Source of the DNA: Acidimicrobiaceae bacterium | GTDB taxonomy: Bacteria > Actinomycetota > Acidimicrobiia > Acidimicrobiales > RAAP-2 | Direction of reading: 5' to 3' | Length of the DNA stretch: 64,000 bases | NCBI GenBank assembly: GCA_947456245.1 | Contig: CANGPS010000001.1 | Location: 62,001 to 126,000 of the forward strand | Shown: in pieces, positions 1 through 7,858 of the stretch | How positions within the stretch are numbered: the first letter of the stretch is position 1 | Layout of the letters: each line of letters begins with the position of its first letter | The notes under the pieces: model-generated | Database searches by the model: none | Told to the model about the DNA's origin: nothing | Seen by the model: only the letters and a program-made list of their open reading frames with translations | Made by a program: the position numbers and the translations under genes

Positions 1-309
1 CATGGCGAGAGTGTAAGCACCGTCTTCGGCTTGAGGAAGATGGGACGGAAGGTGAACCGGGGTCGGCCCGTGCAGCAGAACCTCGGAAGCGTCCGCGCCC
101 GGCCGGGCTCGAACCGGTGCGAGTGAAGCCGCTGATCGACGTGCTCGCCGGAGGTGAAGAGTCTGGCGCCCTCGCCGGTGAAAGTTCGAACCGGAGCGGG
201 CGAACAAGCTGGCGTCCACCAGATGGCCACCTTGGTGACGGCATGCAGTCGCGGCGTCGTGTACGGTTCCGAATAACAAAATTCCAATCCACCAGATGAA
301 GGAATAGTC
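1..309. other. Non-coding leader region before the glycine-rich gene
   Basis: I see no convincing gene here. A 60-codon frame at 117-299 has no family signature and overlaps the presumed promoter. A near-repeat TCGAACCGG(T/A)GCG occurs at 109-121 and 186-198. A TACGGT -10-like box lies at 262-267 and a GAAGGA ribosome-binding site just before the ATG at 310. The GC-rich part from about 10 to 230 can form several stems and could be a structured RNA leader, but I cannot assign it to a class. Confidence 0.4.
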
Positions 310-3300
310 ATGCAGGCAACAGCCACATTGAAGAAGGCGGGAACGACGCTCTGGGTGGTCCCAGTCGCCGTCCTGCTCGCGATCGTCTTCGGAACGTTCG
401 GACACGCCCCGGCCGGTTCGGCTACGACCAAGTCGTCGCCGCACGTGACGCACCACGCGGTCTCCCCGCGCACGGTGGTCGTCGTCCCGCCGGACATGAA
501 GTGCAAGCCCGGCATCTCGCTCTGGCTGTCAGGCCACAAGAAGTACGTGGCTGGCCTCAACTACGACCCTCGGACGATCGCAAAGCGCATCAAGTCCGAG
601 CTGCCGCAGTGCGTCGGCAAGCAGCTGGTGCAGAACGGCACCGCTGATCACCCGGACGCCGGCGAGAAGTTCGGCGTGGGCTTCACCTACGACGCGGTCT
701 CCTGCTCGAGCGCTGTGCCGTGCAACGGCGGACGCGGTGGCGAGATCCTCGGAAACGGTGGTGACGGCTACAACGGTGGCGACGGTGGCGACGCCGGCCA
801 GTACGGCAATGGTGGCAACGGTGGCGTCGGCATCGCCGGCGCACCTGGCCTCGCAGGTGTCAACGGTGCCCTCCCGGGTGAGAACGGCGCCGATGGCACG
901 ATGGGGTCGTGCGGTGACCGCGGTGGCGCTGGTGGCGCCAGCGGCTACCTGCTCGGCAACGGTGGAAACGGAGCGGACGGTGGCGCTGGTGGCGCTGGTG
1001 GCGCTGGTGGCGCGGGTGCGGTCGGGACGAACGGGGTCTTCCCTGACTCTGATGGTGGTGCTGGTGGCAACGGTGGCGTCGGTGGAGACGGTGGCGTCGG
1101 TGGAGACGGTGGTCTCGGCGGCGTCGTGCGCAACTCGACGGGTACGGCTGGCTATGACGGCCTCAGCGGCGCTGGTGGCGCCGGTGGTAACGGTGGAGAC
1201 GCTGGGTTCGGTGGTGCTGGTGCAGCTGCGCCCGCAGGCGCCAACGCGGTGAACTCGTTCACGAATGGTGCTGACGCAGCCGCTGGTGGCAACGGTGGCC
1301 CTGGTGGCAACGGTGGCGCCGGTGGCGCCGGTGGCCCGGGTGCCACGACCGGCATCGACGGCAACGGTGGCGCTGGTGGCGTCGGCGGACCTGGCGGCAA
1401 CGGCGGAAATGGTGGCCTGGCATGGGTCGGCGCCGACGGCGCGACCCCAGGTACGAACGGTCAGAATGGAACCAACGGCGGCTCTGGCGGCTCTGGCGGA
1501 GTTGGCGGTCCTGGTGGTCTCGGCGGTATCGCTGGTGGTCCGACGGGCACGGCAGGTGCTGACGCGATGGGCGGCGACGGCGGCAACGGCGGCGTGGCAG
1601 CAAACGGTGGCGCCGGCGGTAATGGCGCCGCAGGCGCTGACGGCACCGGTGGCTTCGGCGCCAGCATCGCTCGCGTTCCTCAGGGCGCCGCAAGCGTGAG
1701 CCTCCCGCCCGTCAACGTCGACGGCGGTAACGGTGGGACCGGTGGAAACGGTGGTCTCGCCGGCTACGGCGGCTACGGCGGCGCCGGTGGCACCGGTGCT
1801 GGCAGCGCCTCGAACGGCGATGATGGCAATGGTGCCGCTGGTGGAACCGGCGGCGCTGGCGGCAACGGCGGCTACGGCGGCGCTGGCTTCAGCCCGCTGG
1901 ACGGCACTGACGGCGGAAACGGCGGAAACGGCGGGGCCTCGGGCTTCGGCGGCGCCGGCGGTGGCGGTGGTGGGGCCGGTGGCCCTTCGGCCTCAGCCGG
2001 GGCTGACGGTCCAGGTGGTCCTGCTGGCAATGGTGGCGCAGGTGGAATTGGTGGTAACGGCAGTTCCGGCATCAACGGAGCGGACGGCACCAGCATCGTC
2101 CCGAACGGCGCCGTGGGCGCTGATGGCGGCAACGGCGGCATCGGCGGCAACGGCGGTGCAGCAGCTGCCGGTGGCGTGGGCTTCGGCACGGCCGCTGACG
2201 GCGCTGACGGCTATGGCGGCGCTGCCGGTGTTGGTGGTGCTGGTGGCAACGGTGGCAACGGTGGCGCTGGCTTTGCCGGTACCAGCGGCGTCATCCCCGG
2301 CACGAGCGGCGCTGACGGAGGCAACGGCGGCAACGGCGGAGCAGCCGGAGATGGCGGCAACGGTGGCATCGGTGGTCTGGCACTCGGAGGCCCAACCTTC
2401 CAGGGTGCTGATGGCAACGGCGGCAACGGCGGCAACGGCGGGGCAGCAGGCAACGGCGGCAACGCCGGTGCTGGTGCCCCCGGTGCGAATGGCTCGCTGG
2501 TGTCTCCCAACGGAACTGAAGGAGCCAGTGGTGGTGACGCCGGCAACGGTGGCGTCGGTGGCGATGGTGGCGCTGGTGGCGCCGCCGGAGGCCTGAGCGC
2601 GGCTGCTGGAATCAACGGAAACGGCGGTGCTGGTGGTAACGCAGGCAACGGTGGTGCCGGCGGGTTCGGCGGCGCTGGCTTCAACGGCCTCGCAGGCGTT
2701 GCCAGCGGCGGTGCGGACGGCGGCCTTGGTGGCCTTGGTGGTGACGCCGGCAATGGTGGCGTCGGTGGTCTTGGAGGCGCCTCGGGCGGTATCGGAGGCT
2801 CGGCTGGTGCTGACGGCAACAGCGGCGCAGGTGGTGCTGGTGGTCCTGGTGGGTCCGGCGGTAACGGTGGTGCGGGTGCTGACGGCATCGCGGGCACCAA
2901 CACCGCCACTCCGGGTACGGCTGGATTCCCTGGCGGTAATGGTGGCGCAGGTGCGAACGGTGGTGCCGGTGGTGCTGGCGGCATCGCAGCTGGCAGCGGC
3001 ACCGCTGGTGCTGATGGCAACGGTGGAAATGGTGGTGCGGCTGGCTCTGGCGGTGCCGGTGGCAACGGTGGCGCTGGCTACAACGGCCTCCCTGGCAGCG
3101 GTGAGAACGGGAGTGCCGGCGGTGCCGGTGGCAACGGTGGCAACGGCGCCAACGGTGGATCCGGTGGCGCCGCTGGTGGTCCGACGGCCACGGTCGGCCT
3201 CGGCGGCAACGGTGGCCTCGGCGGCGCCGCTGGTGACGGCGGCAGCGGTGGCGGTGGGGCATCTGGCATCGCCGGATCCTCGATCGCTCCTCCGACTGAC

Positions 3301-4227
3301 GGTGGCGCAGCGGGTATCGGCGGCGCCGGTGGTGTTGGTGGCCTCGGTGGCCTCGGCGGCACGGGTTCGGTCAATGGAGCTGACGGTCCCGGCGGCGACG
3401 GAGGTAACGGTGGCAATGGTGCCCCCGGTGGCTCTGCTGGTCTTGCGTGGACCGGTGTCGATGGCTCGACCCCCGGTGCGGCTGGCACTGACGGCAGTGC
3501 TGGAGCAAACGGTGGTGCCGGTAGTGCCGGTGGCGCCGGTGGCGTCTTTGGTTCGCCCCTTGGTTCAGCATCGACCGGGATTCCGGGCAACGGCGGTAAC
3601 GGTGGAGCCGGTGGCGCCGGTTCGAACGGTGGCGACGGCGGCAATGGTGCCGCCGGCGCAGTCGGGACGAACTCGGCGACTCCAGGTGGCACCGGCGGTG
3701 CTGGTGGCGTCGGCGGTGACGCTGGCAACGGTGGTGCCGGTGGTGCCGGTGGTGCGGCCGGTGGTGCCTCAGGCATCGCTGGTGCCGACGCTGTCGGTGG
3801 TCCTGCAGGAACGGCGGGCGTCGGTGGTGACGGAGGCGCCGGTGGTGCCGGCTACTCCGGCCTCAACGGCGTGAACCCGGGCGACGCCGGTGAGAATGGC
3901 AGTGCCGGAGGCACCGGTGGTCTTGCAGGTGCTGGTGGTGCTGGTGGCGTCGGCGGTGCGGCCGGTGGCCCAGGGTCCTCGGCTGGCACCTCGAGCGACG
4001 GTGGAGCTGGCGGTAACGGCGGCAACGGCGGACTCGGCGGCAATGGTGGCAATGGCGCTACCAACGCCCCCGGTGGAGCTGGAGCCCCTGGCGGCCTGGG
4101 TGGCATCGGCGGAGCCGGTGGTGCAGCTGGCGACGGGACGACCACCGCTGGAGCAGATGGGACCTACGGTGTCTCTGGCGCCGGTGGCACCGGTGGCTCC
4201 GCTGGACCAGTCGGTGAACCCGGCTGA
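310..4227 (+). CDS. Secreted giant glycine-rich repeat protein (PGRS-like, no PE domain)
   Basis: The 1305-aa product starts at an ATG behind GAAGGA. Residues 10-38 form a signal peptide with a hydrophobic core and a likely cut after AGSA. Residues 40-140 are a small domain with Cys65, 101, 132 and 138; Cys201 follows in the first loop. From about residue 140 to the end it is GGx triplets (x mostly N, A, D, V, L). Blocks close to 17 residues are separated by loops of two alternating kinds, one longer and often Pro-containing, one short and often ending AGADGN. There is no C-terminal anchor. It resembles mycobacterial PGRS regions in composition but lacks a PE domain. Function is unknown; an extracellular structural or adhesive role is inference. 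Confidence 0.85.
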   Translation: MQATATLKKAGTTLWVVPVAVLLAIVFGTFGHAPAGSATTKSSPHVTHHAVSPRTVVVVPPDMKCKPGISLWLSGHKKYVAGLNYDPRTIAKRIKSELPQCVGKQLVQNGTADHPDAGEKFGVGFTYDAVSCSSAVPCNGGRGGEILGNGGDGYNGGDGGDAGQYGNGGNGGVGIAGAPGLAGVNGALPGENGADGTMGSCGDRGGAGGASGYLLGNGGNGADGGAGGAGGAGGAGAVGTNGVFPDSDGGAGGNGGVGGDGGVGGDGGLGGVVRNSTGTAGYDGLSGAGGAGGNGGDAGFGGAGAAAPAGANAVNSFTNGADAAAGGNGGPGGNGGAGGAGGPGATTGIDGNGGAGGVGGPGGNGGNGGLAWVGADGATPGTNGQNGTNGGSGGSGGVGGPGGLGGIAGGPTGTAGADAMGGDGGNGGVAANGGAGGNGAAGADGTGGFGASIARVPQGAASVSLPPVNVDGGNGGTGGNGGLAGYGGYGGAGGTGAGSASNGDDGNGAAGGTGGAGGNGGYGGAGFSPLDGTDGGNGGNGGASGFGGAGGGGGGAGGPSASAGADGPGGPAGNGGAGGIGGNGSSGINGADGTSIVPNGAVGADGGNGGIGGNGGAAAAGGVGFGTAADGADGYGGAAGVGGAGGNGGNGGAGFAGTSGVIPGTSGADGGNGGNGGAAGDGGNGGIGGLALGGPTFQGADGNGGNGGNGGAAGNGGNAGAGAPGANGSLVSPNGTEGASGGDAGNGGVGGDGGAGGAAGGLSAAAGINGNGGAGGNAGNGGAGGFGGAGFNGLAGVASGGADGGLGGLGGDAGNGGVGGLGGASGGIGGSAGADGNSGAGGAGGPGGSGGNGGAGADGIAGTNTATPGTAGFPGGNGGAGANGGAGGAGGIAAGSGTAGADGNGGNGGAAGSGGAGGNGGAGYNGLPGSGENGSAGGAGGNGGNGANGGSGGAAGGPTATVGLGGNGGLGGAAGDGGSGGGGASGIAGSSIAPPTDGGAAGIGGAGGVGGLGGLGGTGSVNGADGPGGDGGNGGNGAPGGSAGLAWTGVDGSTPGAAGTDGSAGANGGAGSAGGAGGVFGSPLGSASTGIPGNGGNGGAGGAGSNGGDGGNGAAGAVGTNSATPGGTGGAGGVGGDAGNGGAGGAGGAAGGASGIAGADAVGGPAGTAGVGGDGGAGGAGYSGLNGVNPGDAGENGSAGGTGGLAGAGGAGGVGGAAGGPGSSAGTSSDGGAGGNGGNGGLGGNGGNGATNAPGGAGAPGGLGGIGGAGGAAGDGTTTAGADGTYGVSGAGGTGGSAGPVGEPG
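727..4200 (+). repeat. Coding repeat array: about 14 alternating two-loop glycine supra-repeats
   Basis: The array encodes GGx blocks near 17 residues, such as [17 protein letters not shown] and [17 protein letters not shown]. Between blocks the loops alternate strictly over most of the protein. Type A resembles [15 protein letters not shown] and type B resembles [14 protein letters not shown]. One A+B cycle is roughly 68-70 residues, or about 205-210 bp. The DNA copies are diverged, so this is an old, selected protein repeat and not a recent tandem expansion. Confidence 0.75.
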
Positions 4228-4314
4228 TCGGCTCGCACGGCTCAGTTGACGGCCTCGTGATGAGGTCGACGGACTGACTCCCGTTTGATGTCGGCTCGCC
4301 GACCAACGTGAAGA

Positions 4315-4370
4315 GATGATGGCCGCTGGAGGCTTCGGAGCGTGCGCTCCGAAGCCCGGCGGCCATCATC
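4315..4370 (+). terminator. Large two-part hairpin after the glycine-rich gene
   Basis: The outer arms GATGATGGCCGC and GCGGCCATCATC pair perfectly. Inside them GGCTTCGGAGC pairs with GCTCCGAAGCC around a GTGC loop, with small internal bulges TGGA and CG. It lies about 90 bases after the stop. No T-run follows, which is common for terminators in high-GC actinomycetes. Confidence 0.75.
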
Positions 4371-4480
4371 GCGTCAGCATCCATGGCTCGAGCTGGTCAA
4401 CGAGCTCAGCCGATGACAATGACCCATTCCCGAGGATCCGTGCCAACGTTGCATTCAGGGTTGTGTAACAACGCTTCAGA

Positions 4481-4486
4481 TAGAGT
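4481..4486 (+). promoter_or_regulatory. TAGAGT -10 box, leaderless start of the FUSC-like gene
   Basis: TAGAGT ends 7 nt before the ATG at 4494, so the transcript probably begins at or next to the start codon. No Shine-Dalgarno precedes this ATG. An in-frame ATG at 4383 lies upstream of this promoter and is therefore disfavoured. Confidence 0.5.
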
Positions 4487-4493
4487 CTCGGCA

Positions 4494-5771
4494 ATGTCGA
4501 CCGCCTCAGCACCCGCATCCACTCCAGCGAAGCAGAAGCGCTCGCCTGCCATGACGGTCCTTCGTCGGCTCGTGATCGCTACCGTTCTGGTCGTACTCAT
4601 CTTGGTGCCCACGGTCGTCTTGCTGGCGATCACCCATCAGCCTTCGGCCACCTGGGCCTCGATGGGGGCCATCGTCGGTCTGGTGGCGGTGGTCTTCGGT
4701 GGTCTCGAGGTCGGGATCATCACTGCCGTCGTCCTCGCTCTGCTGGCGCCGGTCGCCATCGTGGCGGGTCTGACGCCGATCACCGGTGCCGCGCTCATGG
4801 CGCTGATGACCCTGATGGTCGGACGCATGGCTCGCTTCGGCCTCAATCGTGCGCTAATGCTTGTGCCGATCTTCGTGGCGTGGCCGATGCTCGCCCCGGT
4901 GCCATGGCTCCCGAGCAGTGTCCTCGATCTGGTCAAGCATCGCATCGACACCAAGGGCGTCAAGCTCGATGCATGGGGAACCCTCTTCCAGGGCTCGACC
5001 CCTCACCACGCCGGTCGCATGCATGAGATCGCCACATTGGTGCTCAAGTACAACCGCCTCGATCACACCTATCTCGCCTGGACGGCAGTCTTCTTTTTTG
5101 TCGGCACGATGTTCATGGTGGTCGTAGGTCATCTCGTTGCACGCAAGATGCACCTGCCTGCAACATCGGTGTCGCGCACGCGTCGGGAGGTGATCCCCTA
5201 CACCGTGACCATCACGGTGCTGGCGTCGGTAGGCACGTACTGGTTCCTCGATCACCCCAAGCAGACGGCTGGTGCCTTCTTCATCGCCACCGTCCTCGTG
5301 CTCTCGCAGGTCGGGGAGGTCTCCGAGCTGCGCCTCACCCTCGAGCGCGTGGCGGGGACCATCGGAGGGGCCCTGTTGATGATGCTGATCGTGACGCAGG
5401 TCCACAGCGTGTCGCTCGTCGAGGTCTTTGGCTGCCCACTTCCGGTCCAGATGATCGTTCTCGGCGCCGTCTTCGGCGTGCTGGCCGTCACGGCCAGGTT
5501 CGGCCGCCATCAGTGGATCTACTACGCCCTCATCGTCCCGACGACCGCCTGCCTGAACGGGATGACCGTCAAGCAGGCGAGTGATGTTGGCACGCAGCGG
5601 GTCATCGACAACCTCGTCGGAGCGGGGCTGATCCTCATCGTCATGGGCATCACCGTGGTCTCAGCCCATATTGCTGGTCGTAAGGCCTCGGACGGGACCT
5701 CCGACGGCCAGATGTCGGCCTCGGTCGTCCCTGCTGCTGCAGGGTCGCAGGGGGGGACTTCGTCGTCCTAA
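4494..5771 (+). CDS. FUSC / aromatic-acid-exporter-like membrane protein
   Basis: The 425-aa protein has a basic N-terminus and about ten hydrophobic segments in two groups, one at roughly residues 20-130 and one at 195-395, split by a soluble stretch near 135-185. The second half carries the TQRVIDNLVGAG segment typical of the last helices of FUSC-type permeases. FUSC proteins are inner-membrane exporters of small aromatic or organic acids; the substrate here is unknown. It appears monocistronic between a strong hairpin and a gene-poor stretch. The family call rests on topology and that C-terminal motif, so it is moderate. Confidence 0.6.
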   Translation: MSTASAPASTPAKQKRSPAMTVLRRLVIATVLVVLILVPTVVLLAITHQPSATWASMGAIVGLVAVVFGGLEVGIITAVVLALLAPVAIVAGLTPITGAALMALMTLMVGRMARFGLNRALMLVPIFVAWPMLAPVPWLPSSVLDLVKHRIDTKGVKLDAWGTLFQGSTPHHAGRMHEIATLVLKYNRLDHTYLAWTAVFFFVGTMFMVVVGHLVARKMHLPATSVSRTRREVIPYTVTITVLASVGTYWFLDHPKQTAGAFFIATVLVLSQVGEVSELRLTLERVAGTIGGALLMMLIVTQVHSVSLVEVFGCPLPVQMIVLGAVFGVLAVTARFGRHQWIYYALIVPTTACLNGMTVKQASDVGTQRVIDNLVGAGLILIVMGITVVSAHIAGRKASDGTSDGQMSASVVPAAAGSQGGTSSS

Positions 5772-6035
5772 TGGAGTCAGCGCGGCCGCGAGGGCACGCT
5801 GAGACCGGTTGGACGACGATGGGTGTCGAAGGGATCGTCACACTGGATGGCTTCCACCGGTCCCGAGGGCGAGCTTCGGGAAAGAGTGGCTCAGCTCGCG
5901 GGTGCCGAGTCGGACGACGTCTGCCAATATTTTGGCCGCATCAGAGGGGGCCCTGTCGATCGATCGGTGACCTGGGGCGGCTCAAACTGAGACGGTAGGG
6001 AATCCGGTGGAGCGGAGCGCCTCCGCTCGGGCTCC

Positions 6036-6041
6036 TAGGAT
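6036..6041 (+). promoter_or_regulatory. TAGGAT -10 box before the small unknown gene
   Basis: TAGGAT ends 8 nt before the ATG at 6050 and there is no recognisable Shine-Dalgarno, which fits a leaderless start. The region 5772-6035 between this and the previous gene holds nothing else I can assign. Confidence 0.4.
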
Positions 6042-6049
6042 TGAGGCCC

Positions 6050-6508
6050 ATGGGCTACATCGTGGATTTCTCAGAGGTGTCCAGCGTCGGTCTCGAGTCC
6101 TCGCCGGTCGCCGATGCGCTGGCAGGACTTCGGGCGAACGAGGCGCGGTACTTCAAGAACAAGTACGACCACGTCTTCACAGTGGACCCTGCGGCAGACG
6201 CCGCGGAGTCCGTGGATCTGGTGACGCGCATCCTCTCGGAGGAGCGTGGCATCGTCATCGCCTCCCCACCCCTTGAGGCGACCTCCTTCGAGGTCGAGGG
6301 GATCCGATGGACCTATGTGTTCTACGAGAGTGGTCTCTCCATCAACGTGCTGTACACGATCGATGGTCCCAAGCGGGCGGTCGGGTTCAAGCTCTCTGAC
6401 GGGATGGAGATCCCTGACGAGCTGAGCTCGTTCAAGTTCGCCCGCCAGAAGTCGAAGCTGGCCGGCGTGATCCGAGGTTCCTACTTCGTGATCAAGGGCG
6501 AGTACTAG
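6050..6508 (+). CDS. Conserved-looking small protein of unknown function
   Basis: The 152-aa acidic soluble protein has no signal peptide and no membrane segment. A central segment, residues 60-110, has the hydrophobic alternation of a beta sheet (GIVIASPPLEA, TYVFYESGLSINVLYTI) and the C-terminus is basic. I do not recognise the family. Codon use matches its neighbours and the TAGGAT promoter supports expression. A TTG at 6041 in the same frame is an alternative start. Confidence 0.6.
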   Translation: MGYIVDFSEVSSVGLESSPVADALAGLRANEARYFKNKYDHVFTVDPAADAAESVDLVTRILSEERGIVIASPPLEATSFEVEGIRWTYVFYESGLSINVLYTIDGPKRAVGFKLSDGMEIPDELSSFKFARQKSKLAGVIRGSYFVIKGEY

Positions 6509-6591
6509 CCCGTCGAAGTCCTCTGACGAGGCCGCCGACTTCCATCGGTTCCCATCGTCATCGGTCGCGGCATCGTTGGGTGACCACGACG

Positions 6592-7407
6592 TCAGGGGTT
6601 GCACCATCGGCACCGTGCGGCGTCGGCTGTCACCTGGTCGACCGGCTTTCTCTCGACCCGCATGCACCAGGGGCACCGTCGCCGCCGGACGGAGACCTCG
6701 TTGGTGGGTTGGCCACAGCCAGCGCAGGGCAGGCCGCACTCAGGGGCGATCGATCCGAAGCCACTCCGGGTGCATGCCGGGCATGGGGTGGCCAGCCGCG
6801 CTGCGAGGTCTGCTGCCGCGGCGCGTATCGTCGGCTGCCGCGACGGGCAGAGGTGCGAGCGAAGGTCGGTCTGGAGGACGAGGGTCCGCCTCCTGCGACG
6901 TCGCTGCCTGATGACATCGAGGACGTCGTCGATGTCGCACAATGCCCCGACCGGCGCTGCGGACCGGTCGCTGGCGGAGACCACGAGGTGGTGGCGAGGC
7001 AGGTCGGCACCGGCGCATGCCCGGACGACCTCCTCCTCGCTGGTCGACCAGCGGACCTCGAGCCGGATGGACACGATGGCCAGGCTCAGGGCTGCTCCTG
7101 CCACCATGCCGCCCGACCGAGGCTCGATGGCGACGACCAGTTCTCGGTCGGACACCAGGCCTCCGAGCGAGGGACCGATGGTGCCCTCGGAGGCGAACCA
7201 CCACCGCACGTCGGGGCGCCCGGCGGCAAGCAGGGCCTTGCGGCGGGCGGTCTCAAGCGGCGGATGGCGTCGATCGACGTCACCGGAGAAGGTGCCCAGG
7301 GCATCGGTGTCCGCCTGGAGCTCACTCACGTGCCATCCGATGGCAGCGAACGACGGTGCTACGAGCCCGAGCTTGTGGTGCTTGGTCACAAGGAGTCCGG
7401 AGGTCAT
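6592..7407 (-). CDS. DUF6671 family protein with C-terminal zinc-ribbon cysteines
   Basis: The 271-aa protein begins MTSGLLVTKHHK at an ATG preceded by CAGGA. Family landmarks visible are TDALGTFSGDV near residue 35, FASEGTIGP near 70, a TD-R pattern near 180 and a cysteine-rich tail. The tail holds CPAC, CGLPCAGC, CPWC and a final CRWC, consistent with zinc binding; the last pair seems extra compared with the family pattern I remember. Biochemical function of DUF6671 is unknown. It is divergent from the winged-helix regulator at 7449 and shares a short promoter region with it. Confidence 0.7.
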   Translation of the reverse strand: MTSGLLVTKHHKLGLVAPSFAAIGWHVSELQADTDALGTFSGDVDRRHPPLETARRKALLAAGRPDVRWWFASEGTIGPSLGGLVSDRELVVAIEPRSGGMVAGAALSLAIVSIRLEVRWSTSEEEVVRACAGADLPRHHLVVSASDRSAAPVGALCDIDDVLDVIRQRRRRRRTLVLQTDLRSHLCPSRQPTIRAAAADLAARLATPCPACTRSGFGSIAPECGLPCAGCGQPTNEVSVRRRRCPWCMRVERKPVDQVTADAARCRWCNP

Positions 7408-7430
7408 CAGGAGTCCTGAGAAGTCGACTT

Positions 7431-7440
7431 CGTATACTGG
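7431..7440. promoter_or_regulatory. Shared divergent promoter core (GTATAC palindrome)
   Basis: TATACT at 7433-7438 is a good -10 for the + strand regulator gene 10 nt downstream. On the other strand the same palindrome reads GTATACG and can serve the DUF6671 gene starting at 7407. Both genes therefore probably share this spot. Confidence 0.45.
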
Positions 7441-7448
7441 GTGCGTGA

Positions 7449-7790
7449 GTGACGATGACTGAGGGTTCGACGCCGTCGAGGAGCCGACGCAGGGAGTGGA
7501 CGTTCCTGAGCAACCACGCCCATGTGCTCGTCTGCATCGATCGAGACCCCACAATCCGCACGCGGGACATCGCGACGTCCGTCGGCATCACCGAGCGCGC
7601 CACCCAGGCGATCGTGACCGACCTCGTGGAGGCCGGCTACGTCACCCGGACGCGAGAGGGTCGCCGCAACGTCTATGCCGTGGTGGCCGATGCCCCGTTC
7701 CGCCACCCGATCGAGGCCAACCACGCGGTGGGGGACCTGCTGTCGATGCTGGATCATCCTTCTTCATTTCGCACGAGTTCTAACACGTGA
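7449..7790 (+). CDS. Winged-helix (MarR-like) transcriptional regulator
   Basis: The 113-aa protein is a single winged helix-turn-helix domain: residues 20-45 helix 1, DIATSVGITERATQAIVTDL as the HTH near 38-58, then AGYVTRTREGRRNVYAV as the wing. The start is GTG 7449 or ATG 7455. It lies 68 bp upstream of dabB in the same direction, with a palindrome-containing promoter between, so regulation of the dab operon is the obvious inference. A ligand is not predictable from sequence. Confidence 0.75.
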   Translation: MTMTEGSTPSRSRRREWTFLSNHAHVLVCIDRDPTIRTRDIATSVGITERATQAIVTDLVEAGYVTRTREGRRNVYAVVADAPFRHPIEANHAVGDLLSMLDHPSSFRTSSNT

Positions 7791-7793
7791 GAA
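7768..7793 (+). repeat. Inverted repeat across the regulator stop codon
   Basis: TTCGCACG and CGTGAGAA flank a 10-nt AT-rich spacer and pair with one mismatch. The stop codon TGA at 7788-7790 lies inside the right arm. It could be a weak terminator or a second operator upstream of dabB. Confidence 0.4.
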
Positions 7794-7819
7794 GAATATC
7801 ACCAAAAATAGTTCCGGTT

Positions 7820-7851
7820 TTGTGACACACGAATTTTAGTTCGTATATAGT
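7820..7851 (+). promoter_or_regulatory. dab operon promoter with internal palindromic operator
   Basis: GTGACA at 7822-7827 and TATAGT at 7846-7851 are 18 nt apart, and the ATG of dabB follows 7 nt later, giving a leaderless or near-leaderless message. Between the boxes lies ACGAA-TTTTAG-TTCGT (7829-7844), a perfect 5-bp inverted repeat. The surrounding 80 bp are strikingly AT-rich for this genome, as expected for a regulator-controlled promoter. Confidence 0.6.
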
Positions 7852-7858
7852 GGGAGCC

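Noticed and set aside
117-299. A 60-codon frame before the glycine-rich gene
   Set aside because: No ribosome-binding site, no recognisable features, and it covers the promoter region.
945-4145. Long Pro-rich and Val/Ala-rich reading frames overlapping the glycine-rich gene on both strands
   Set aside because: They are the forced translations of GGN GGN codon repeats in other frames; they have no start signals and no domain logic.
727-4200. CRISPR or satellite-type repeat
   Set aside because: Repeats are diverged, in frame and coding, without constant direct repeats or unique spacers.
310-4227. Assignment as a mycobacterial PE_PGRS protein
   Set aside because: There is a conventional signal peptide and a Cys-containing domain, not a PE domain; only composition is shared.
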